NCBI GenBank assembly: GCA_016871805.1
Contig: VHCG01000016.1
Location: forward strand, 1 to 64,000
From: Verrucomicrobiota bacterium
GTDB lineage: Bacteria; Verrucomicrobiota; Verrucomicrobiia; Limisphaerales; UBA9464
Reading direction: 5' to 3'
Length of the DNA: 64,000 bases
Shown: positions 57,815-64,000 of the stretch, piece after piece
Layout: every line of letters begins with the position of its first letter
How positions within the stretch are numbered: position 1 is the stretch's first letter
Program-made: the position numbers and the translations under genes
The notes under the pieces: model-generated
Database searches by the model: none
The model's input: only the letters and a program-made list of their open reading frames with translations
What the model was told of the DNA's origin: nothing

Positions 57815-58207
57815 TCAATCCACGGCAAGCGCCGTGTCGATCAGACTCGGCAACTGATCGAGGATCGATGAATCGGCAGCCACCACTTGGGCACCCGCAG
57901 CAATGGCGCTTTCGCGAAGTCGACCGTTAGCAAGCGGACCATAGGCGAGTACGGCGATATGGGTCAGCCTGGCCTCCGCTCTCAGGTCTTGGATCAACCG
58001 GCAGACATCACCTCCACGGAGGTCCAGCTGAATCACAAGCAACATGGGCCTGTAGGAGTGCATCCACTCGAGGAGTCCATCGACCCCGCTCCGGGAATGC
58101 ACCCGCCAGCCGCGATCCACCAGGCGATTGGCCAGAGCAGAGCCAGGCATCAATCGATCGTGGACGACGAGAGCCGTAGGCTGGGTCTTGGAAAAGGGGT
58201 TATCCAT
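57815..58207 (-). CDS. atypical receiver-domain protein
   Basis: 130 residues, one domain. The likely phospho-acceptor Asp sits in LLVIQLDLRGGDVCRLI and the GAQVVAADSS region follows. The lysine expected after the fifth strand is missing, replaced by alanine-aspartate (VVAADSS), and the Thr/Ser position reads AYG. The acidic pair at the start (VVHDRL) is reduced to one Asp. It therefore may not be phosphorylated normally. No output domain or kinase is nearby. Its ATG lies directly after the terminator T-run of the ribosomal operon. Confidence 0.65.
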   Translation of the reverse strand: MDNPFSKTQPTALVVHDRLMPGSALANRLVDRGWRVHSRSGVDGLLEWMHSYRPMLLVIQLDLRGGDVCRLIQDLRAEARLTHIAVLAYGPLANGRLRESAIAAGAQVVAADSSILDQLPSLIDTALAVD

Positions 58208-58209
58208 GA

Positions 58210-58248
58210 AAAACCCCGGCGGACCGAAAAACGGTCCCGACCGGGGTA
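58210..58248 (-). terminator. intrinsic terminator after rplK
   Basis: On the minus strand ACCCCGG..GGACCG pairs with CGGTCC..CCGGGGT (58214-58248) and is followed by five Ts (58214-58210). This ends the secE-nusG-rplK transcript 24 bases after the rplK stop, just before the ATG of the receiver gene. Confidence 0.88.
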
Positions 58249-58271
58249 GATCTTTGGAAAAAGGCTCTGAA

Positions 58272-58697
58272 TCAGCCGACGACGTCGATACCCATGTTGC
58301 GTGCCGTTCCTGCGATCATGCTGACCGCAGCCGCCTCACTGTTGGCATTAAGGTCGGATCCCTTGAGCTTGACGATCTCGAGGATCTGTTTCCGGGTCAC
58401 CTTACCAACCTTGTCCTTGTTTGGGGTCTTCGATCCGGAAGCAACCCCTGCCGCCTTCTTGAGAAGAACGGAGGCCGGTGGGCTTTTAAGGATGAAGGTG
58501 AACGACTTGTCTTGATACACCGTGATGACCACGGGGATCACGAGGCCGGCTTTGTCCTTGGTCGCTGCGTTGAACTCCTTGCAGAAAGCCATGATGTTGA
58601 TGCCTTGGGAGCCGAGAGCCGGGCCGACCGGCGGCGCGGGGTTGGCCTGACCGGCCTGGATCTGCAAGCGGACTGTTCCTGTGACTTTCTTGGCCAT
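58272..58697 (-). CDS. rplK: 50S ribosomal protein L11
   Basis: 141 residues, normal length. [60 protein letters not shown], and a C-terminal ending [15 protein letters not shown] match L11 throughout. It binds the GTPase-associated centre of 23S rRNA. The gene order nusG-rplK is usual, but rplA does not follow; a terminator and an unrelated gene do. Confidence 0.97.
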   Translation of the reverse strand: MAKKVTGTVRLQIQAGQANPAPPVGPALGSQGINIMAFCKEFNAATKDKAGLVIPVVITVYQDKSFTFILKSPPASVLLKKAAGVASGSKTPNKDKVGKVTRKQILEIVKLKGSDLNANSEAAAVSMIAGTARNMGIDVVG

Positions 58698-58757
58698 GGT
58701 ATGGAATTCCTGGGGGAAGCGGTTTCGGTTCGAACGGATCTTGAAAATGAAAACTGG

Positions 58758-59306
58758 TTAGGACTTCTCGACTTGCCAGTACTCAAGCTCAACGGGTGTC
58801 TTACGCCCGAAGATGTCGACGGTGACCTTGAGCTTACCCTTGTCGGGTTCAATCTCTTCAATAACGCCACTGAAGTTGAGGAAAGGTCCATCATTGATCT
58901 TGACCGTCTCTCCGAGGTCGAAGTTGACCTTGGGTTTCTCGATGTCTTCAGAGTCGATGACAGCCGCCTTGATGATGTTGATTTCATCAAGGTCCACCTC
59001 AGCGGGGCGTTCTCCCCCGATGAATCCGATGACCCCATCGATGCCCTTGATGAAGTACCAAGGCTTCTCGAGAAGACGACGATTGTCATCAAGAAGTGCC
59101 ATATCCACGTAGAGGTAGCCTGGATGGAGCTTGCGATTGGTGACGGTTTTCTTGCCTCCACGGACCTCGACAACCTTCTCCATCGGGAGGAGGACCTCTC
59201 GGATATACGGCTCCATCTCGTCGATCTTGAGTCGACGATTGATGCTGTCTCTAACCTTTTGCTCCTTGCCCGCGAGGACGTGGAGAGCGAACCACTGGAA
59301 TTTCAT
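58758..59306 (-). CDS. nusG: transcription termination/antitermination factor NusG
   Basis: 182 residues. The NGN domain (about 1-110) has FQWFALHVLAGKEQKVRDSI, GGKKTVTNRKLHPGYLYVDM and WYFIKGIDGVIGFIGGERPA. The C-terminal KOW domain (about 128-182) has LGETVKINDGPFLNFSGVIE and the KGKLKVTVDIFGRKTPVELE block. It binds RNA polymerase and Rho or the ribosome. It lies 5 bases after secE and 60 before rplK. Confidence 0.97.
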   Translation of the reverse strand: MKFQWFALHVLAGKEQKVRDSINRRLKIDEMEPYIREVLLPMEKVVEVRGGKKTVTNRKLHPGYLYVDMALLDDNRRLLEKPWYFIKGIDGVIGFIGGERPAEVDLDEINIIKAAVIDSEDIEKPKVNFDLGETVKINDGPFLNFSGVIEEIEPDKGKLKVTVDIFGRKTPVELEYWQVEKS

Positions 59307-59311
59307 GGCAT

Positions 59312-59581
59312 CTATGAACTACCGATCATGAAGCGGATGCCCCCGAGCAGGATCCAATCCACTACCATGAGAAAGACCCCGAAGATCGCAACGGTCACCA
59401 GAACCATCACCGTGGTCTCACGCAGTTCCTCACGGCTCGGCCAGGCACACTTTTTCAACTCCTCCTGGGTATCGCTGACGTAGGCGGCGAAGCGGGCGAT
59501 ATAGCCAAACTTCCAGAGCAGTCCAAAGGCGACGCCGATGACGGCGGCCCAGACTCCCAATTGGGTGTAGAAACTAGTCAC
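59312..59581 (-). CDS. secE: preprotein translocase subunit SecE
   Basis: 89 residues from a GTG. It has an N-terminal membrane segment (GVWAAVIGVAFGLLW), the SecE family core YVSDTQEELKKCAWPSREEL (with the WPSREEL motif), and the main membrane helix (VMVLVTVAIFGVFLMVVDWI). The two-helix form is longer than the minimal type but common. It anchors SecY in the Sec channel. It lies directly upstream of nusG. Confidence 0.95.
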   Translation of the reverse strand: MTSFYTQLGVWAAVIGVAFGLLWKFGYIARFAAYVSDTQEELKKCAWPSREELRETTVMVLVTVAIFGVFLMVVDWILLGGIRFMIGSS

Positions 59582-59591
59582 AAATGATTGT

Positions 59592-59681
59592 TGGCGGAGG
59601 GGGAGGGATTCGAACCCCCGGTGGGTGTGACCCCACAGCGGTTTTCAAGACCGCCGCAATAGACCACTCTGCCACCCCTCC
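59592..59681 (-). tRNA. tRNA-Ser (anticodon TGA)
   Basis: A 90-base class II tRNA: acceptor GGAGGGG/CCCCTCC, anticodon stem-loop GCGGT-CTTGAAA-ACCGC with TGA (codon UCA), a long variable arm, T-arm with TTCGAAT, and encoded CCA. It lies between tRNA-Trp and secE, where many genomes have only tRNA-Trp. Confidence 0.95.
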
Positions 59682-59690
59682 GCGAGGTTT

Positions 59691-59766
59691 TGGCAGGGCG
59701 TGAGGGACTCGAACCCCCAACCAACGGTTTTGGAGACCGCTACTCTACCAATTGAGCTAACGCCCT
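59691..59766 (-). tRNA. tRNA-Trp (anticodon CCA)
   Basis: A 76-base tRNA: acceptor AGGGCGT/ACGCCCT, D-arm GCTCAATTGGTAGAGT, anticodon loop CTCCAAA (CCA), T-loop TTCGAGT, and encoded CCA. It stands in the classic tuf-trpT-secE place. Confidence 0.96.
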
Positions 59767-59783
59767 GTCTGTAACGAATCCTC

Positions 59784-59825
59784 CGACAAAAACAGGCAGG
59801 GAGGCCCGGACATGCCGGACCTCCC
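59784..59825 (-). terminator. intrinsic terminator after tuf
   Basis: On the minus strand GGGAGGTCCGG pairs with CCGGGCCTCCC (59825-59799) with one internal mismatch. TGCCTGTTTTTG follows. It separates the tRNA-Thr-tuf transcript from the tRNA-Trp/tRNA-Ser/secE group. Confidence 0.75.
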
Positions 59826-59833
59826 CACATGGA

Positions 59834-61021
<1,188 letters not shown>

Positions 61022-61073
61022 GTGACTGACGAACGGTTTCTGGTTTTCGTTACTCTCAACTTGAGTTGCTAGC

Positions 61074-61149
61074 TGGAGCCCGCGATCGGGTTTGAACCGA
61101 TGACCTCGTCCTTACCAAGGACGTGCTCTGCCAACTGAGCTACGCGGGC
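61074..61149 (-). tRNA. tRNA-Thr (anticodon GGT)
   Basis: A 76-base tRNA: acceptor GCCCGCG/CGCGGGC, D-arm GCTCAGTTGGCAGAGC, anticodon stem-loop CGTCC-TTGGTAA-GGACG with GGT (codon ACC), T-loop TTCAAAC, encoded CCA. It lies 52 bases upstream of tuf and is probably part of the same transcript. Confidence 0.96.
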
Positions 61150-61182
61150 ATCGCCTTCGGCCATTCATCGCCTCACAGCGAT

Positions 61183-61217
61183 AAAAAATCAGTTCCCACG
61201 CTCATTGGAGCGAGGAA
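61183..61217 (-). terminator. terminator-like hairpin in the tRNA-Thr-tuf leader
   Basis: On the minus strand TTTCCTCGCTC pairs with GAGCGTGGGAA around a four-base loop with one mismatch (61217-61193). CTGATTTTTT follows with six Ts (61188-61183). It lies between the strong promoter and tRNA-Thr, so it is either an attenuator or a processing hairpin. Confidence 0.6.
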
Positions 61218-61255
61218 ACCGATTCGGGCGCCTACAACTCAAAATTGAGAGGAAA

Positions 61256-61284
61256 TTATTAGGAGTGAGGGTGGTGCGTGTCAA
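61256..61284 (-). promoter_or_regulatory. sigma-70-type promoter for tRNA-Thr-tuf
   Basis: On the minus strand TTGACA (61284-61279), exactly 17 bases, then TAATAA (61261-61256). This is the best promoter in the window. The expected start lies near 61248, about 100 bases before tRNA-Thr. Confidence 0.85.
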
Positions 61285-61390
61285 CGGGTTTCTCGTGGAA
61301 ATGCGGACACACACGGTCTTGGCTCCACACAAAATCTTGATCCGAGGACTTGACCTCCACTCCTTCCACATACCGAAGGTCAGTCCCAGA

Positions 61391-62767
61391 TCAGTTCGGG
61401 AGATACTCCCTCGGGTCTGCGATCCGGCCCGCGATGGCGCTGGCGGCAACAGTCGCGGGGCTGGCAAGGAACACCTGGGATTCCTTGTGCCCCATGCGAC
61501 CCGGAAAATTGCGGTTGGTCGCGCTGATGCACTTCATCCCGGCCTGGTTCATCCGACCGAAGGTGTCCACCGGACCGCCCAGACAGGCCGCGCAGCCTGC
61601 GTTCTCGGTGAGGCGCACCCCTGCATCCTCTAGGATCTGCCAGATGGTCTTCGCACCCCAACGCGTCGACTGCAGATCACGAACGATATCAGGCGTCGCT
61701 GGAACACCGAAGGTGTCGATCGACACGCGGCGCCCCTGCAGGACACGCGCGAACTCGATGAAGTCGCTGGTCTTCCCGCCTGTGCAGGAACCGAGATAGG
61801 CGCGGTCCAATTTCACGCTCGCGAGATCTTTCGCCTTCTGCCGCTGTCCCGGGTCGGGGTGGCAGGCCACCGTGGGCTCCAACGCCCCGAGGTCGACGAC
61901 CGTGTCATAGACGAACCGCTGATCCGAATCAGGCTCCACCGGTTCGTAGGCGGCATGGGTCCCGTTCAGCCGGGTTCGGCTTTCCACATACTCGGCGGTC
62001 CGCGCGTCAAACGGGAAGATCCCGTTCTTGCCTCCGGCCTCGATCGCCATGTTCGCGATGGTCATCCGATCATCCATGGAGAGTGTTCCGATGCCGGACC
62101 CCTCGAACTGCATCGCCCGGTAGGTCGCTCCATCAAAACCAATCTCCCCGATGATGTGCAGGATGATGTCCTTCGCCATGACGCCCGGACGAAGCCGTCC
62201 CTCAAGGCGGAACCTCATCGTCTCTGGAACCTTGATCAGCAGCCTGCCGGTGCCCATCACGAAACCTGCATCGGTGTTTCCGATGCCTGTGGCGAACTGG
62301 TTGAACGCACCCGCCATGCAGGTGTGCGAATCGGTGCCGAAGAGCACCTCACCCGGACGCGTGTGCCCTTTGGCCGGAAGGGCGGCGTGGCAAACCCCCG
62401 CGTAGTTGGCTCCGTACTGCCGCTTTAGATTCCCCTTCCCCGCATCGAACACCCAATGACCTGACGGGTCGTCGATGACGTCGTAGAAATAGGGAAGCTC
62501 CTGTTCGCGGGCGAAATCCCGGAGGATATCGACGTTGCGGTTCGACTTGGAATCGGCAGTGAAAATGTAGTGGTCGGGGATGATCACCACCCGGCGGCGA
62601 TCCCAGACCTTGGCATCCTTGCCAAACTCACGCTTGAACACCCCGATGGTCCCTGGGCCGCAGACATCGTGGGTCATCAGCACGTCGGCCTTCACCCAGA
62701 TGTTGTCACCCGCCTCGACCTTCAACTTGCCCGCGGCGCGGGCCAGCAGTTTTTCTGTCAACGTCAT
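61391..62767 (-). CDS. leuC: 3-isopropylmalate dehydratase large subunit-like (aconitase family)
   Basis: 458 residues. The [4Fe-4S] ligand motifs are present: YLGSCTGG and ENAGCAACLGGP. LFGTDSHTCMAGAFNQFATG, LMTHDVCGPGTIGVFKREFG and the substrate region FNRNFPGRMGHKE-like CISATNRNFPGRMGHKESQV fit LeuC. It isomerises isopropylmalate in leucine synthesis, or homologous hydro-lyase reactions. ATG 62767 gives the usual MTLTEKLLARAAG start. leuD is not adjacent. The 3' end lies before the tuf promoter. Confidence 0.9.
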   Translation of the reverse strand: MTLTEKLLARAAGKLKVEAGDNIWVKADVLMTHDVCGPGTIGVFKREFGKDAKVWDRRRVVIIPDHYIFTADSKSNRNVDILRDFAREQELPYFYDVIDDPSGHWVFDAGKGNLKRQYGANYAGVCHAALPAKGHTRPGEVLFGTDSHTCMAGAFNQFATGIGNTDAGFVMGTGRLLIKVPETMRFRLEGRLRPGVMAKDIILHIIGEIGFDGATYRAMQFEGSGIGTLSMDDRMTIANMAIEAGGKNGIFPFDARTAEYVESRTRLNGTHAAYEPVEPDSDQRFVYDTVVDLGALEPTVACHPDPGQRQKAKDLASVKLDRAYLGSCTGGKTSDFIEFARVLQGRRVSIDTFGVPATPDIVRDLQSTRWGAKTIWQILEDAGVRLTENAGCAACLGGPVDTFGRMNQAGMKCISATNRNFPGRMGHKESQVFLASPATVAASAIAGRIADPREYLPN

Positions 62768-62892
62768 CCAGCGGACGCTAATCGATCGCGGAAACCCGGT
62801 GCAAGTTCTCGGCGGACCACCAGAGTTCATCCACAGGGTCCGTCTCGATCCGGACCAAGGGGCTCATGAGGTCCGTCGAACCCGGTCACCCT

Positions 62893-63639
62893 TCAGAACG
62901 CCACTGCGAGCCCGACCAGGATATAGACGTCCGGAGTGACAGCGGTAAGCCCTGCCGCGGCATTGGTGAACGCCGCCAACCGGTCCCAAGGCACCCAGAC
63001 GAACCCACCCCCGATCGCACAGGACGGAGGCCCATCGCCCAGGGAACCGTAGCCATTGACAAAGACGTCGACCGGGCCAAGCAGCTCGCGCTGGAAGGCC
63101 CAGGACAGCGCAGCGGGGAACTGGGCGGCCCCGTCGGCGTCGAGCCTTCTGAAGAAGCCGACATTGTATTCAAAGGCGATCCCCAGCGGGAATCCCTGGT
63201 CGAAATTGAACGACAGAGCCGGGTTCCACCCCTGACGCAGGGCCGGGCTCGCCCACTCGGTCTCGAGGGCGAACTCGACCCCGGCCGCTGGGAGATGCCG
63301 TTGGACATCCTCGTCCAACACATGCCACTTGAGGTCGAGGACCTGCGGGGACAGCTCTCGGGTGCCTTCGCTTCCACGAACCTCGGTATAACCCGACGAG
63401 AACAGCCGCAGCTCGAGGTCATCGATCAACCCGTATCGAAGCAGATAGCCAGCACTGTAGGATCCCGAGGATCCCGAGTTCGGCGTGCTGAGGTTGACGG
63501 GTGACAGTTCCACGTAGGCCCGCCCCTGCGGCAGCGTGAATGCGCTGTTTGGGAAATTGGCTGGGTCTGGTCCAGGGTTCCGGATCGAATACTCCTCAGC
63601 CAGCGCAGACATTGCTGGCTCCAACCAGAGTCCGAGCAA
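62893..63639 (-). CDS. putative outer-membrane beta-barrel transporter (phenol MetA-like)
   Basis: 248 residues from a TTG. The start is doubtful: a stop lies 5 codons upstream, and an ATG in another frame (63650) suggests a possible frameshift. The first residues resemble a signal peptide (LLLGLWLEPAMSALA) and are followed by a beta-rich series of amphipathic strands such as LLRYGLIDDLELRLFSSGYT and VDVFVNGYGSLGDG, ending with a hydrophobic VYILVGLAVAF that fits an outer-membrane barrel. This matches the MetA-pathway-type transporter family. No substrate can be named. Confidence 0.6.
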   Translation of the reverse strand: MLGLWLEPAMSALAEEYSIRNPGPDPANFPNSAFTLPQGRAYVELSPVNLSTPNSGSSGSYSAGYLLRYGLIDDLELRLFSSGYTEVRGSEGTRELSPQVLDLKWHVLDEDVQRHLPAAGVEFALETEWASPALRQGWNPALSFNFDQGFPLGIAFEYNVGFFRRLDADGAAQFPAALSWAFQRELLGPVDVFVNGYGSLGDGPPSCAIGGGFVWVPWDRLAAFTNAAAGLTAVTPDVYILVGLAVAF

Positions 63640-63901
63640 AAGGCCGGCACCTCATACTGGGCGATGCAAGACAGTCAACTGCATCGACCGGAATCTGGGT
63701 CTAGGCAAAAGCAACTCGCGGCGCCCGACGGTCTCAACAGCGCATTCGCGGGAAAATCCAGCGGTGGCGCTGGGCCTCAAGGGATGCATGATCGCAACGC
63801 TGATGATGAACCGAATCCCGACGCAAGGTCATCCTGCAGCAGCCGCTCGTTGACTTGGTCGAAGCCGTGCAGTACCTGAAAAGGCCAGTAATCCTTGTCC
63901 A

Positions 63902-64000
63902 ATGAGCCTCGTACTGACCCAGCAGGTCCTCGTCCTAAACCGTCTCTGGCAGGCGGTGAACATCTGCTCGGTGCGACGTGCCCTATCGCTCCTGTTCGAA
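63902..64000 (+). CDS. HNH endonuclease, N-terminal part (runs off the window)
   Basis: 33 codons from ATG 63902: SLVLTQQVLVLNRLWQAVNI, then CSVRRALSLLFE. This is the conserved opening of a widespread small HNH endonuclease family (VLVLN-x-x-W-x-x-VN-x-x-S-x-RRA). The nuclease motifs lie outside the window. 63640-63901 holds nothing else I can support. Confidence 0.75.
   Translation, partial: MSLVLTQQVLVLNRLWQAVNICSVRRALSLLFE

Overview
This 64 kb, GC-rich window is bacterial chromosome, most likely from a member of the Verrucomicrobiota (PVC superphylum), perhaps the Pedosphaera/Limisphaera side. Pointers are a 1482-residue secreted protein built around the PVC-type membrane-bound dehydrogenase (TIGR02604-like) propeller, an H-x-DG-type prepilin-like protein, a DevBCA-type exporter, many secreted beta-helix/LamG/propeller proteins, and the tRNA-Thr/tuf/tRNA-Trp/secE/nusG/rplK block. 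The lineage is inferred from gene content only; no rRNA gene is present.

Layout. 0-6 kb is accessory: a tRNA-Arg, a short cluster of uncharacterised genes (an integrase-arm-like mini-protein, a 218-aa conserved unknown, a probably frameshifted third gene) ending in an EVE-like/HNH nuclease of modification-dependent restriction type, then a degraded repeat gene, a secreted beta-helix protein, and a clear pseudogene copy of the 218-aa gene. 6-16 kb holds a polytopic protein with an M48-like look but no HExxH, rpmI-rplT without infC, an MFS transporter, a two-gene toxin-antitoxin-like pair, dihydroorotase, a DevC/DevA/DevB-type exporter operon and superoxide dismutase. 16-21 kb holds feoA-feoA-feoB and an acyltransferase-3/SGNH protein with lower GC. 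21.7-37.5 kb holds the giant propeller/cupredoxin protein, galE, a flippase-like membrane protein, hisB, an ECF sigma/anti-sigma pair with a secreted partner, gyrB-gyrA and an enolase-superfamily enzyme.

37.7-46 kb (minus strand) holds nadD, an AT-rich O-antigen-ligase-like gene, and a tight four-gene operon: phosphonoacetate hydrolase-like enzyme, prepilin-like protein, LamG plus purple-acid-phosphatase-like phosphoesterase, and a class III PLP enzyme. 46-57.6 kb holds a 2OG-Fe oxygenase-like protein, glgA, a PQQ-type propeller, an FKBP isomerase, a compact sugar-phosphate-like cluster (Gfo/Idh/MocA, HAD phosphatase, deoxyhypusine-synthase-like protein, RfaE-like PfkB kinase, ApbE), an AlkA-type glycosylase and a halogenase-like flavoprotein. 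57.8-64 kb (mostly minus) holds an atypical receiver protein, rplK-nusG-secE, tRNA-Ser and tRNA-Trp, tuf, tRNA-Thr with a clear sigma-70 promoter, leuC, an outer-membrane-type protein, and the start of an HNH nuclease running off the end.

The best candidates for something undescribed are the Gfo/HAD/DHS-like/PfkB cluster, the phosphonate/phosphate operon with its prepilin, the azurin-tailed propeller protein, and the duplicated small gene set beside the EVE-HNH nuclease. All functions were read from sequence motifs by eye; no database search was run.
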